Shown: positions 9,045-18,700 of the stretch, piece by piece | How the letters are laid out: every line of letters begins with the position of its first letter | Numbering within the stretch: position 1 is the first letter of the stretch | Origin: Bacteroidia bacterium | GTDB lineage: Bacteria; Bacteroidota; Bacteroidia; Palsa-965 | Reading direction: 5' to 3' | DNA: 64,000 nucleotides | Assembly: GCA_025454955.1 (NCBI GenBank) | Contig: JALONL010000009.1 | Location: 62,001-126,000, forward strand | Translations under genes and position numbers: made by a program | The notes under the pieces: generated by a model | What the model was told of the DNA's origin: nothing | Databases searched by the model: none | Seen by the model: the letters and a program-made list of their open reading frames with translations, nothing else

Positions 9045-9790
9045 TTCTTCAAAAACTGCGTGAGTTTCGAAAGCGGCTTTCGTATCAGCGTAAACAGGCC
9101 GGGCTTTACGCCGTTTACGTCCCACGCCCTGCGGTCTTCGCGGTTGGCCTTTATACGGTTGCGCAGGCTGGCATTACTTACTCCGCCGGTACGCATAAGC
9201 ACAAACACTTCGGGCTGATAGGCCACGCTAACTTTTTTCACATGCAACATGCGCAGCATAAGTTCATAGTCGGCTGCGGTGCGAAAACTGGTGTTGAAAT
9301 CGCCAAACTCCGCATAACATTTACGTTTGAGAAAAAACGAAGGGTGCGGCGGCATCCAGCCTTTGCGGAACAGGCCCTGGGAATACGTGCCCGACTTCCA
9401 GTGCCTTACCACACGGCTCAGGTTTGTGCGATCCACATAGTTCAGGTCGCCATACACACTGTCGGCTCCCGAACGTTCAAAAGCTTCGGCCACATGCTTC
9501 AGCACATCCTTGTGGGCATACACATCGTCGGCATGAAGAAAGGCAATCACATCGCCGGTAGCCAGCGAAATGCCTTTGTTGAGTGCAAAATAAATTCCAC
9601 CGTCGCGCCCCGATTCGATGCGTGAAATGCGGTGTTTGTATTTATCCACGATGGCCAGCGTTTCATCGGTGGAAGCACCGTCGATAATGAGGTATTCAAT
9701 ATCGGGATGGGTTTGTTCGGTTACCGAACGCAAGGTGTCTTCAATGGTTTCGGCGCTGTTGTAGCAGGCTGTAATGACCGATATTTTCAT
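9041..9790 (-). CDS. Family 2 glycosyltransferase
   Basis: 249 residues. The GT-A nucleotide-sugar fold is clear: MKISVITACYNSAETIEDTL at the N-terminus, IIDGASTDET with D37, GRDGGIYFALNKGI, and the metal-binding HADD with D88 and D89. The acceptor region includes GWMPPHPSFFLKR and AADYELMLR, as in WcaA-like and exopolysaccharide enzymes. Soluble or peripheral; no transmembrane helix. Its ATG overlaps the stop of the WcaF-like gene (ATGA at 9787-9790), so the two are translationally coupled. Likely adds a sugar to a surface polysaccharide. Confidence 0.92.
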   Translation of the reverse strand: MKISVITACYNSAETIEDTLRSVTEQTHPDIEYLIIDGASTDETLAIVDKYKHRISRIESGRDGGIYFALNKGISLATGDVIAFLHADDVYAHKDVLKHVAEAFERSGADSVYGDLNYVDRTNLSRVVRHWKSGTYSQGLFRKGWMPPHPSFFLKRKCYAEFGDFNTSFRTAADYELMLRMLHVKKVSVAYQPEVFVLMRTGGVSNASLRNRIKANREDRRAWDVNGVKPGLFTLIRKPLSKLTQFLKK

Positions 9791-10368
9791 GACTGACTAT
9801 CGGATTTATTTACATTCACCACCACCCTTTCGCGCACTTTCACAGCCGGATTGCCCTGATAAATGGAATAGGCTTCAAGAGTAGATGTAGCCACCGAACC
9901 TACCGTAAGCAAGGCATGTGAACGGCATTTTACACCCGGGCAAACTACTGCTTTGGCACCAATCCACACTCCTTCTTCGAGGTGGATTTCGCCGGTAATT
10001 AAATCGAATGTGGATTTTTTATAGTTATGATTTCCGGTAAGCAGCATGGCTCCCTGCGAAATGCAGCAGTTATCGCCCAGCGAAACCGGCACCAGATTAT
10101 CTATCCACGCATGTTCGCCAATCCAGCAATAATTGCCCACCGTAAGCAGCCAGGGCGATTTGATGTTTACCGAAGGTTTAATTACCACACCTTTCCCCAA
10201 TTTCGCACCAAAAAATTTCAGCAATAAAACCTTCACCCCGTTTACCGGAAACCGCGACTGAAAAAACGCGGCGCTCACCAAATGCCAGATGCCGCGCGTC
10301 AAAAATGAAGCTCCGGGATTGTATTCGGGATTGCTGAACGAGGAAAGGTCGGTGCGTCCTTGAGGCAT
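9787..10368 (-). CDS. Left-handed beta-helix acetyltransferase, WcaF-like
   Basis: Hexapeptide-repeat O-acetyltransferase: KGVVIKPSVNIKSPWLLTVGNYCWIGEHAWIDNL, then LTGNHNYKKSTFD with the catalytic-type histidine, EEGVWIGAKAVVCPGV and a final QGNPAVKVRER, the pattern of WcaF and related polysaccharide acetyltransferases. I place the start at the ATG at 10368, where similarity begins (MPQGRTDLSSFSNPEYNPG). The frame continues upstream to a TTG at 10488, but that 40-residue extension is low-complexity and would leave only 19 bases to the divergent sulfotransferase gene. Operon partner of the GT2 gene. Confidence 0.87.
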   Translation of the reverse strand: MPQGRTDLSSFSNPEYNPGASFLTRGIWHLVSAAFFQSRFPVNGVKVLLLKFFGAKLGKGVVIKPSVNIKSPWLLTVGNYCWIGEHAWIDNLVPVSLGDNCCISQGAMLLTGNHNYKKSTFDLITGEIHLEEGVWIGAKAVVCPGVKCRSHALLTVGSVATSTLEAYSIYQGNPAVKVRERVVVNVNKSDSQS

Positions 10369-10495
10369 ACTGCGTAAAGATAAATATTCCGGCGGTTTTT
10401 GTTTCGGGGTTGTGGTGTGATGGTCGCCACCTGCATTATTATCTCTGGCAAAACCATCTCCACTATTATTCCCTGAATCAATATTCAAAGCTTAT

Positions 10496-10503
10496 TATCT
10501 TTA
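10496..10503 (+). promoter_or_regulatory. Bacteroidota -7 element TATCTTTA, four bases before ATG
   Basis: TATCTTTA followed by CCAC and the ATG at 10508. It matches TAnnTTTG except for the last base and would give an almost leaderless sulfotransferase mRNA. Confidence 0.55.
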
Positions 10504-10507
10504 CCAC

Positions 10508-11314
10508 ATGCCGCATCCCGATCATCTTATTTTCCTGCACATACAAAAAACAGCCGGCACCACCCTGTACGAAATTATTTCGAGGCAATATCCCCAAACG
10601 AAAACTAAGCTTTTTTACAATCCGCCGATGGCCCTGAAGTTTGGCGAACTTACGCCCGCACAGAGAAACACTTACGCCTTGCTTACCGGCCATCAGCCTT
10701 ACGGGATGCACCAGTTTTTCACGCGGGGCACTACCGAGTATATTACTTTATTGCGCGAACCTGTTGACCGCACAGTTTCGCATTTCTATCACCTGGGTTC
10801 CGATAAAACCCATCCGTTTAATGAGGAATACCATCGCGAAAAATATTCCATAATAAGATTGCTGGAAAGCGGTAAAATTCTCAACCTGAATAACTGCATG
10901 GTGCGCTTGCTCTCGGGCGAATACGACAGGGCTTACGATGCCTGCGACGAGGCAATGCTCGAAAAAGCCGTGCAGCATTTAGATACGATGGCGCTTGTGG
11001 GTTTGCATAATCAGTTTGATATTTTTCTGCTGCGTGCGGCCGAAAGATACCATTGGAATGCGCCCTACTACAGCAAAAGACGGGTATCCACCACCCGCAT
11101 CGGCACACACGAACTTGATGCCAGAAGCCGCGAATGTATAGAGCATTACAACAAGCTCGATATTGCGCTTTACCGGATGATGAAGCCGCGCATTGAAGCC
11201 ATTCAAAAAGAGCTTGGCGATGAATTCTATGCACGGCTGTCGCGGTTTCAGCGGCGAAATGCGGTGGTTTCGAAATTTCTGAATGTGTATCACAGCCTGA
11301 GAAGAACCGCATGA
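10508..11314 (+). CDS. Sulfotransferase family protein (Sulfotransfer_2-like)
   Basis: 268 residues. The N-terminal HIQKTAGTT at 11-19 is the PAPS 5'-phosphosulfate-binding loop typical of carbohydrate sulfotransferases, and TEYITLLREPVDRTVSHFYH is the 3'-phosphate-binding region with the conserved R and S. Transfers sulfate from PAPS to a sugar hydroxyl of an exported polysaccharide (inferred from neighbours). First gene of a tight three-gene run; its stop overlaps the start of the next sulfotransferase (ATGA at 11311-11314). Confidence 0.9.
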   Translation: MPHPDHLIFLHIQKTAGTTLYEIISRQYPQTKTKLFYNPPMALKFGELTPAQRNTYALLTGHQPYGMHQFFTRGTTEYITLLREPVDRTVSHFYHLGSDKTHPFNEEYHREKYSIIRLLESGKILNLNNCMVRLLSGEYDRAYDACDEAMLEKAVQHLDTMALVGLHNQFDIFLLRAAERYHWNAPYYSKRRVSTTRIGTHELDARSRECIEHYNKLDIALYRMMKPRIEAIQKELGDEFYARLSRFQRRNAVVSKFLNVYHSLRRTA

Positions 11315-12195
11315 GCATCGAAAGCTACAACCGCGACATACTTCGCGCCGAAGGGCTGATTCCTTCGCCGGGGCTGCGTTTCAGGCTCACGGCGGGGCAA
11401 CGGATGCTGCCTTCGTTTTTCATTATCGGTGTGCAGAAGGGCGGTACCACGGCCATGAGCGAGTACCTGAGTGAGCATCCGCAGCTGGTGAGGCCGCAGC
11501 GCAAAGATGTGTACTTCTTCAACAACGTAGAAAACTACGCAAAGGGAATGCGCTGGTACCAGATGCATTTTGCGCATCCGCTGTATTGCATGGCAAAGCA
11601 GTGGCGCACCGGTACAAAAGTGAAAGCCACGTTTGATGCCACGCCCAACTACTTTGCCGCGCCCGGAGCAGCCGAAAAACTGCACCGGCATTTTCCTGAT
11701 GCAAAGCTGGTACTGCTGCTTCGCAACCCGGTGCAGCGTGCGTGGAGCAACTGGCGCATGAACCGCCGCCACGGCTTCGAGCCGCTGGGATTTGACGAAG
11801 CACTCCGCGCCGAAGATCAACGCATTGCGGCCGAAGATGCTTTTGCCGCAGCGCATGGTACACATTCGTACGTAAGGCAGCGATTAGGCTACAAAACCAA
11901 TGGCATTTACATACACTTTCTGCGCGAGTGGCAGCAGTATTTCCCAGCCAACCGCTTTTTCATTCGCACCACCGAAGAAATGGAAGCCGACACCGCCCGC
12001 GTGTATAACGAGCTTACCGACTTTCTGGGCTTAGACCGCTACACCGGCGTAAAGTTTATACACCACAACAAAGGCGGCGAAAGCGAACGCATGACAGAAA
12101 GCACATTGGCAGAACTCAGTGCTTTTTTTGCCCCGCACAATCTGGCGCTCGAATCATTGCTGGGCCGCGGGCTCGGCTGGGATGCCTTATCTTAG
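11311..12195 (+). CDS. Sulfotransferase domain protein (heparan/NDST-like Sulfotransfer_1)
   Basis: 294 residues. GVQKGGTT at 40-47 is the 5'-phosphosulfate loop; RPQRKDVYFFN and KLVLLLRNPVQRAWSNWRMNR are the conserved 3'-phosphate and structural motifs seen in heparan-sulfate-type sulfotransferases. A different subfamily from the upstream gene, so the locus probably sulfates two positions or two sugars. Its start codon overlaps the upstream stop by four bases, and the MBOAT-SGNH gene begins 16 bases after it. Confidence 0.9.
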   Translation: MSIESYNRDILRAEGLIPSPGLRFRLTAGQRMLPSFFIIGVQKGGTTAMSEYLSEHPQLVRPQRKDVYFFNNVENYAKGMRWYQMHFAHPLYCMAKQWRTGTKVKATFDATPNYFAAPGAAEKLHRHFPDAKLVLLLRNPVQRAWSNWRMNRRHGFEPLGFDEALRAEDQRIAAEDAFAAAHGTHSYVRQRLGYKTNGIYIHFLREWQQYFPANRFFIRTTEEMEADTARVYNELTDFLGLDRYTGVKFIHHNKGGESERMTESTLAELSAFFAPHNLALESLLGRGLGWDALS

Positions 12196-12211
12196 CGCCG
12201 CACACCGAACC

Positions 12212-14746
12212 ATGATCTGGAACCGCATTTTCCCCGCCGCTGCCGAAAATGAAAACACCCGCTTTACCGCGCCCGTGTTTTTGCTGGTGGCCGCGCAGGT
12301 GGCGGTGTTGTTTGCCATACTCTGGTTTTGGGAAATTGAAACGGGCAGCGGGCTTGCGCTTATTCTGCCCTGGGCCGGTGCAGGTTTTATGGCTCATGCG
12401 TGGTTGCCATTGCGCTATCGTGCTGCTTTTTTTGTGCTGCTTACCGTGGCTGCGCTTGTGGCACTGGCCGGGCCGTTTATGGGTGCGCTGGTAACGGGTG
12501 CGCTGCTTGGGCTGGTGGGCATAGCGCATTTGCCGCTGCGCTGGAATGTGCGCGTATTGCTGCTGCTGGCGGCAGGTGCTGTGCTGGCACTGCTTCATAA
12601 ACAGTTGGTGTATGCCCCGCGCCTCAACATTGCGGCAGGTATTGCCGGGTTGTTTGTCATGTTCAGGCTCATACTTTATATGTATGAACTGAAACACGAA
12701 CAGAAAAAGGCCGGACATTGGGAAAGGCTTTCGTACTTTTTTATGCTGCCCAACCTTTGCTTTCCGCTCTTTCCCATAATCGATTACAAAACCTGGCTGC
12801 GCTGCCGCTATGCCGTGCCGGTGAAAGAGGTGTGGCGCAGCGGTGTGCGTAAAATGCTGCGTGGCGTGGTGCATTTGCTTATTTACAGGATTATCTACAC
12901 GCAGTTTGTGCCCTCGCCCGCCACACTCATCGGCCCGCTCGAACTGGCGGCTTACATTGCCACAGCCTATTTGCTGGTGCTGCGCCTGAGCGGGGTGTTT
13001 TACATTGCGCTGGGTATGTTGCAGTTGTTTGGTTATCATTTGCCACCGGTGTTTGATAATTTCTTCCTGATTTCAGGTTTCGGGCAAATCTGGCGCAGGA
13101 TAAATATTTACTGGAAAGATTTTGTAACCAAATTGGTTTATTACCCGCTCTGGTTCAGGTTGCGTAAGGTGAAAGGGATAAATCCGGTTTTTGTAACGGG
13201 AATAATAACGTTTATAGTCACCTGGCAACTGCACTCGTGGCAATGGTTCTGGGTGCTGGGGCGGTTTCCGTTTACGCTCATGGATGCGGTTTACTGGTTA
13301 GTGCTGGGTACGGTTATTACACTCAGTCTGGTGAAAGCGGGACAGGCAGAACCTGAAAGCAAAGAAACCGGCTGGTCGCTGCACAAGGCGCTGGGCAAGG
13401 TATTGCGCATTGCAGGCATATTTTTGTTTATGAGTCTGCTCTGGTCGTTCTGGAACAGCAAGAGTGTGGGCGGATGGCTGTTTCTGATGCATCATGCCTT
13501 AACGGGCGCACCGGCCGATTATCTGTTGCTTGCCGGATGTGTGGCGCTGCTGCTGGCACTGGGCGTGGCTGCTCATTACGCGGTTTTCCGCACCGGTTTC
13601 GACAACAACCGGCCCATGAGTTTCGGGGCTACGGCCACCGCAGTGTGTGCGGCTGGAGTGCTTTTACTGCTGCCGCTCTGGAAGCCGGTACAGCAGTTTT
13701 TGCCGACACACACCACCGAATTTATTGCCACACTTCACACATCGCCGCTCAACCGCTACGACCGCGAAAACGCCGAGCAGGGCTACTACGAACAACTTCT
13801 CGAAGACCCAAACCGCAGCAATCCGTTTGAACGGCGCATTTACGTGCAGGGCCTGCCCGGAAGCGAACAAATAACCATACCCGACAACAGCATACTCCAA
13901 CGCCGCCTGCGCCCCGGTTCCAAAACCAGCCTCGGAAACTACACCATAAGCATAAACCGCTGGGGAATGCGCGATAAAGACTACACCCTCGAAAAACCGC
14001 AGGGCACCATCCGCATTGCCCTACTGGGCGGCTCCTACGAAATGGGCTCGGGCGTAAACGACGGCGAGAACTACGAAAGCCTGCTCGAAAAGAAACTCAA
14101 CGAAAGTGGCAATCAATACCAGCCGATAGAAATCCTCAATTTCGGTGTACCCGGCTACCACGCCATCCAGCACGCCTGGCAGGCCGAAAACGAAATCTGG
14201 CGCTTCAATCCCGATCTGGTGATTTACGTGGCCCATTCCGAAGACCCGCGCCGCCTCAATGGTTTCTTTGCCTCGCTGCTCAGCAACGGGGTGCCGCTTG
14301 AAGAACCATTTCTGCAAGACATAAAAACCCGGAGCGGAGCCCGCCAAAGCCAAAGCCGCGACGAAATACGCAACCGTCTGCAACCTTATAACGATACACT
14401 GCTGGGCTGGGCCTACTCCGAAATTGCGTGGCAATGCCTTAAACGCAATACCCCCTGCGTGTGGCTCTATCTCCCCGCCACCGCCGATAAGGTGGACATG
14501 GCCGAACGCAACCGTATGGAACAACAGGCCCGGCAGGTTGGATTTATCCCTCTCGTGCTCGAAAATCCTTACGGAAATTCGCCCCGCGAAGCCCTGCAAA
14601 TTGGAAACGGCGATACACACCCCAATGCCCGGGGCCACCGGTTGATTGCCGATGCCGTTTACGAGTTACTAAAAAAGAAAACGGTGCCCGTCCTGCCTTT
14701 GATTTCCGATTTTCAGATAAACGGAACCGCGCCTTGTGCATGGTAG
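12212..14746 (+). CDS. Fused MBOAT-like O-acyltransferase + SGNH hydrolase domain protein
   Basis: 844 residues from the ATG at 12212; the frame is open upstream, but that part overlaps the preceding gene. Residues 1 to about 500 hold about ten or more hydrophobic segments and MBOAT-like motifs, including LPNLCFPLFPIIDY, WRRINIYWKDFVTKLVYYPLWF and FIVTWQLHSWQWFW with the probable catalytic His. From about 595 the protein is SGNH-like: IALLGGSYEMGSG (block I), ILNFGVPGYHAIQ, IYVAHSEDPRR and, near the end, GDTHPNARGHRLIADAV with the Asp-x-His pair. In alginate-type systems these functions are separate proteins (AlgI and AlgJ/AlgX). Here one chain could carry acetyl groups across the membrane and place them on the polysaccharide. 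Confidence 0.85.
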   Translation: MIWNRIFPAAAENENTRFTAPVFLLVAAQVAVLFAILWFWEIETGSGLALILPWAGAGFMAHAWLPLRYRAAFFVLLTVAALVALAGPFMGALVTGALLGLVGIAHLPLRWNVRVLLLLAAGAVLALLHKQLVYAPRLNIAAGIAGLFVMFRLILYMYELKHEQKKAGHWERLSYFFMLPNLCFPLFPIIDYKTWLRCRYAVPVKEVWRSGVRKMLRGVVHLLIYRIIYTQFVPSPATLIGPLELAAYIATAYLLVLRLSGVFYIALGMLQLFGYHLPPVFDNFFLISGFGQIWRRINIYWKDFVTKLVYYPLWFRLRKVKGINPVFVTGIITFIVTWQLHSWQWFWVLGRFPFTLMDAVYWLVLGTVITLSLVKAGQAEPESKETGWSLHKALGKVLRIAGIFLFMSLLWSFWNSKSVGGWLFLMHHALTGAPADYLLLAGCVALLLALGVAAHYAVFRTGFDNNRPMSFGATATAVCAAGVLLLLPLWKPVQQFLPTHTTEFIATLHTSPLNRYDRENAEQGYYEQLLEDPNRSNPFERRIYVQGLPGSEQITIPDNSILQRRLRPGSKTSLGNYTISINRWGMRDKDYTLEKPQGTIRIALLGGSYEMGSGVNDGENYESLLEKKLNESGNQYQPIEILNFGVPGYHAIQHAWQAENEIWRFNPDLVIYVAHSEDPRRLNGFFASLLSNGVPLEEPFLQDIKTRSGARQSQSRDEIRNRLQPYNDTLLGWAYSEIAWQCLKRNTPCVWLYLPATADKVDMAERNRMEQQARQVGFIPLVLENPYGNSPREALQIGNGDTHPNARGHRLIADAVYELLKKKTVPVLPLISDFQINGTAPCAW

Positions 14747-14805
14747 CTAAAACATTGACTATCAAATATTAAGATCCGAATCCGTATCTGACAATTTTTT
14801 TGTAC

Positions 14806-14813
14806 TATCTTTG
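14806..14813 (+). promoter_or_regulatory. Bacteroidota -7 element TATCTTTG
   Basis: Exact TAnnTTTG 35 bases before the CNNM/CBS gene start, in the only gap between it and the preceding gene. Confidence 0.65.
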
Positions 14814-14847
14814 TCCTTTGATATAAAGACACACGATCAATTTCACT

Positions 14848-16251
14848 ATGAGTCCCGATCCTCTCCCTGCTTCGGCAGAGAACTTTCAGTTATTACTTCA
14901 GGCTGTTCATTCCACCGAAATTTCCACCTCGCAGGTTCTGCTTATTATCCTGCTCATTCTTCTCAACGCTTTTTTTGTTGCTGCCGAGTTTGCCATTGTA
15001 AAAGTGCGTTCCTCGCAGGTTGACCTGAAAATCAATCAGGGCAGCGCCCGCGCACGTATTACCCGCAGCATACTCGATAATATGGATGCTTACCTTTCGG
15101 CATCGCAACTGGGCATTACGGTGGCCAGTCTGGTGCTGGGCTGGGTGGGCGAACCGGTTTTTACCGCATTGATTATGAATTTGCTGGATGCCATGCACGT
15201 TCACCTCGATCATGCCATTGTACAGAAAATAGCCATCGTGGCCGGCATTGCACTCATTACCATCCTGCACATGGTACTGGGCGAGCAGGTGCCCAAAACC
15301 TTCGGCATACGTCACCCGCTCGAAACCTCGTTGCTGCTTTCGTACCCGCTTCGCCTGTTTTATCTGGTGTTCCGTCCGTTTATCTGGCTTATAAACGGCA
15401 TTACCCGCATCACCCTGCGCCTGTTTGGCCTGCGCGCATCGGGCGAACACGACGATGTACACTCGGAAGAAGAACTGCGTATGCTGCTCACCGAAAGCGA
15501 AGAAGGCGGAGCCATCAAACAATCGGAGCACGAACTTATTCAGAATGTATTTGAGTTCGACGACCGTGTGGTGCGCAGCATTCTGGTGCCCCGCACCAAA
15601 ATGGCCGCCATCGACCTCGATTCATCGCCACAGGAAATTCTCGATCAGGTAATTGAAGACGGCTACTCGCGCCTGCCCGTTTACCACGATTCGATGGACA
15701 ATATTTCGGGAATTCTTTATACCAAAGATTTACTCCGTCTGGTAAAAAACGGCACGCTCACGCGCGAAGCCATTGAAGGAGTTATTCGCCCGGCCCACTT
15801 CATTCCGCAAACCAAACAGGTAAATGCCCTGTTGCGCGAATTTCAGACCCTGCACATTCAGATAGCCATTGTAACCAACGAATTTGGCGGAATTGCCGGT
15901 TTGGTTACCATGGAAGACATTATCGAAGAACTGGTGGGCGAAATTCAGGACGAATACGACGAGGAAAAGCCGCCGGTGGAGAAAAAGTCGGACACCGAAT
16001 TTATTGTAAGTGCCATGGCCACACTTTCCGACGTAAACGAAGTATTGCCCGTAGCCCTGCCCGAAAGTCCGCACTACGAAAGCGTATCGGGCCTGCTCAA
16101 TTATATTTTTGGCCGCATTCCTGCCGTAAATGAAGTAAAGGAATTTGGCGGCTACCGCTTTACGGTACTCAAACGTTTCCGCCACAGCGTGGAAAGTGTG
16201 AAAATGGTTGTACTCGATCCGGGTTATACCCCCGACGATGAAACCGAGTAA
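14848..16251 (+). CDS. CNNM/CorC-type hemolysin-family membrane protein with two CBS domains
   Basis: 467 residues. An N-terminal CNNM (DUF21) domain with transmembrane helices (about 30-200; ILLNAFFVAAEFAIVKVRSSQ, LGEQVPKTFGIRHP) is followed by two CBS domains (about 245-370; MAAIDLDSSPQEILDQVIEDGYSRLPVY and IAIVTNEFGGIAGLVTMEDIIEELVGEI) and a C-terminal CorC_HlyC domain (about 380-460). Length and domain order are standard. Family members are linked to Mg2+/Co2+ export or, in Bacteroidota, gliding (GldE-like). It lacks any adjacent gliding gene, so general CNNM is the safer call. Confidence 0.93.
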   Translation: MSPDPLPASAENFQLLLQAVHSTEISTSQVLLIILLILLNAFFVAAEFAIVKVRSSQVDLKINQGSARARITRSILDNMDAYLSASQLGITVASLVLGWVGEPVFTALIMNLLDAMHVHLDHAIVQKIAIVAGIALITILHMVLGEQVPKTFGIRHPLETSLLLSYPLRLFYLVFRPFIWLINGITRITLRLFGLRASGEHDDVHSEEELRMLLTESEEGGAIKQSEHELIQNVFEFDDRVVRSILVPRTKMAAIDLDSSPQEILDQVIEDGYSRLPVYHDSMDNISGILYTKDLLRLVKNGTLTREAIEGVIRPAHFIPQTKQVNALLREFQTLHIQIAIVTNEFGGIAGLVTMEDIIEELVGEIQDEYDEEKPPVEKKSDTEFIVSAMATLSDVNEVLPVALPESPHYESVSGLLNYIFGRIPAVNEVKEFGGYRFTVLKRFRHSVESVKMVVLDPGYTPDDETE

Positions 16252-16507
16252 AGCACACCGGCCTCTCTTAGGCATTTTCTGTTATTCTTTTTATTGATAA
16301 ATAGGGAACAGTATTTTGCAAAGGATACTGAGAGGTTATGTAAATTCCCTTCTGTTAAAATCAATCTAAAATTTACTTTCAGCAGAAGAATAGCGGATAT
16401 TACAGAAACAAAAAGCGGCCTGTTTCCCCGTCTGAACGTGAAAGAAAAAATGAAATACTGGTTTTAGTTGATGGAGTTTAATGAAACAGCCGGACAGAGG
16501 CTGAATC

Positions 16508-16954
16508 TCAGTCGTTTTTTACCCGTTCGGGAGCAGGGCCGGCTTCATAAATGAAGAAGAATACCAAACCGGTTACCAATCCGCCAATACTTTGTTCAAT
16601 TACCTGCCAGATTACATCGAAAAGCATGTACTGAAAATCGGCACCGTAACTGGCGGTAACGCCTACCACAATGGCCATCATATACACCATTAGCCCGGTA
16701 ACGGCTCCTGCCAGCGGCCCGCGCACCAGCGGATGAAAACTGATCTTGTCGAGCAGCCGTATATGGTAAAGGCGCGTAAGCAAAAAAGCCATAAACAAAT
16801 ACACGCAGGCGGCGGCAATAAGGAAAATGCCCCTGGGATAACTGATACGGGCATAATCGTTAAGCACCACACCATGCCAGAGGTAAGAACAGCCAAACAT
16901 GACTACCGCTGAGGTAATCCAGGCTATCATAAATCGCTTACCGTAAATTTGCAT
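16508..16954 (-). CDS. Small four-helix integral membrane protein of unknown function
   Basis: 148 residues from the ATG at 16954 (MQIYGKRFMIAW). A TTG further up is less likely because it overlaps the -7 element. Four hydrophobic segments: about 9-25 (ITSAVVMFGCSYLWH), 42-60, 75-100 and 115-138. The YLWHGVVLNDY segment just after helix 1 recalls small DUF-type bacterial membrane proteins, but I do not recognise the family. Monocistronic. The 256 bases on its 3' side (16252-16507) hold no gene that I can see. Confidence 0.7.
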   Translation of the reverse strand: MQIYGKRFMIAWITSAVVMFGCSYLWHGVVLNDYARISYPRGIFLIAAACVYLFMAFLLTRLYHIRLLDKISFHPLVRGPLAGAVTGLMVYMMAIVVGVTASYGADFQYMLFDVIWQVIEQSIGGLVTGLVFFFIYEAGPAPERVKND

Positions 16955-16975
16955 TGGTATGTTCAGAGAGGTGGG

Positions 16976-16983
16976 CAAATATA
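16976..16983 (-). promoter_or_regulatory. Bacteroidota -7 element TATATTTG
   Basis: Exact TAnnTTTG on the minus strand, about 21 bases before the ATG at 16954. Its position supports that start. Confidence 0.65.
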
Positions 16984-17097
16984 CGTGTGTATGCTGGTTT
17001 TAGTTTCAGTTTTCGCTGAATGGGTAAGAAGAGCCGATAGTTGGTGACCACCCCGGTTTGATTTTGTGTATTTTCGTAAAAACAAAGCAACAACCCT

Positions 17098-18696
17098 GTG
17101 AAAAAAGCAACTATACTCCTCTTTATCACAATTTCACTCGCAGCCTGCCGCCGGGGCTATCCTTCGTGGGAAACCGGTATTGGTGTGCCGGTAGCACACG
17201 GGTCGTTTGGTATTAATCAGTTAATAGCCGACAGTCTCACTTCTGCCGGCGCAAACGGAACGGTTTATATCGACCATACATTTTCGCTCGATAATATCGG
17301 TATGGATACCCTGTTCGATATTCCGGATACCACGTTGCGTTATGTTTATCCTGCTATTACCGGCTCAACCATTCCACCGGGAAACGCAATCTGGGGCCAG
17401 AATACCACCACACGCTATCAGCTGGGAGCCATTCAGCTAATGAGCAGCACATTGCGTGAAGGCATAATGCGTGTGGCCGTAAAAAACGATATTGACCAGC
17501 CCCTCGACCTTCAAATTATTCTGCCCTGCGCCACACGAAACAGCCAGCTTCTCGACACCGTGCTTATCGTGCCTGCGGCTTACAGTCCAACCTCGGCTTT
17601 CCGCGATACATTTGAAATCAACCTCAGCGGATACAGTATCGACATGCGTGGCCCGCTGTTCAATCAGGTAAACACCATTACCATTCAATACAATATTAAG
17701 GTTTCCACCACAGCCACAGCTTCGGCCAACATTATACAGTGGGCCGATAGTGTGGCCATGAACATGACATTTACCGGCATTAAACCCGAGTATGTGCGTG
17801 GTTATTTCGGCAACCAGAATTTAGTGGCGGGCCCCGAAGAAACCGAAACCGGCATTTTCGACCTCATTACAGCGGGCACCTTCGGTCTCGATTCGATGAA
17901 GATGGAACTGGAACTCGAAAACTACGTGGGCATGGATGCGCGGGTGAGGATAAACAGCCTCTGGTCGCGCAATTCGGGCACCGGGCAAACGGTTTACATG
18001 ACCGGGCCGGTAATTGGCCCCACCTACAACTTCAACCGGGCCACATACAGCTACGGTACACCGCCCTCTTTGCCCTCGCGCTTTACCACCGTGCTCGACA
18101 ACAGCAACTCCAACATGCGGGCCATGGTGGAAAACATGCCCGATCATTTTGGCTACCACATCAGCATAGAAACCAATCCATTGGGTAATGTATCGGGCAG
18201 CAACGACTTTTTGTTTACCGACTGGGGCATCAATGCCAAAATGCACATGCTCATGCCCTTGTCGTTCCATTCCTCGCAGCTAACGCTGGCCGATACGCTT
18301 GATGTGGATCTGACAGCGGTTGAAAACCCTGATGCGGTGGGCAGCGGCGCACTTACGGTGTATGCACAAAACGGTTTTCCGTTTCAGGCTGCCGTTCAGC
18401 TTTACCTGCTCGATGCGGCCGGAAACATTACCGATGTGCTGGTGGCGCAGCCCAACGTAATTGCACAGGCACCGCTTACCAGCATGAGCACAAACATGTT
18501 TTCAAACGGCACCACGCCTTCCATACTTCACATCCCCCTCACCGCTGAGCAGAGCCAGCGTGTGCTGAGCAGCAGCAAAGTATTGACCCGTGTGGTGTTT
18601 GATACCAACTCGGCACCCTACTATGTCCGTATCCGCACCACCGACCGTCTCGACCTGCGCATTACGGCCGATTTCAATTACACCTTCGGCAACTGA
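17098..18696 (+). CDS. Exported lipoprotein of unknown function, first gene of a surface-protein operon
   Basis: 532 residues from a GTG start. A lipoprotein signal peptide with lipobox LAAC (Cys about 17) is followed by a beta-rich body with Asn/Thr-rich strands and no motif I recognise. A -7-like TATTTTCG lies at 17069-17076. The next gene, an outer-membrane barrel-like protein, starts four bases after the stop, and a T9SS cargo gene follows, so the three are probably co-transcribed. Such lipoprotein + DUF5723-like pairs occur repeatedly in Bacteroidota; a joint outer-membrane complex is an inference. Confidence 0.8.
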   Translation: MKKATILLFITISLAACRRGYPSWETGIGVPVAHGSFGINQLIADSLTSAGANGTVYIDHTFSLDNIGMDTLFDIPDTTLRYVYPAITGSTIPPGNAIWGQNTTTRYQLGAIQLMSSTLREGIMRVAVKNDIDQPLDLQIILPCATRNSQLLDTVLIVPAAYSPTSAFRDTFEINLSGYSIDMRGPLFNQVNTITIQYNIKVSTTATASANIIQWADSVAMNMTFTGIKPEYVRGYFGNQNLVAGPEETETGIFDLITAGTFGLDSMKMELELENYVGMDARVRINSLWSRNSGTGQTVYMTGPVIGPTYNFNRATYSYGTPPSLPSRFTTVLDNSNSNMRAMVENMPDHFGYHISIETNPLGNVSGSNDFLFTDWGINAKMHMLMPLSFHSSQLTLADTLDVDLTAVENPDAVGSGALTVYAQNGFPFQAAVQLYLLDAAGNITDVLVAQPNVIAQAPLTSMSTNMFSNGTTPSILHIPLTAEQSQRVLSSSKVLTRVVFDTNSAPYYVRIRTTDRLDLRITADFNYTFGN

Positions 18697-18700
18697 CCCT

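Noticed and set aside
14848..16251. Gliding protein GldE
   Set aside because: Same CNNM/CBS architecture, but no gldD or other gliding gene is adjacent, so only the general family call is supported.
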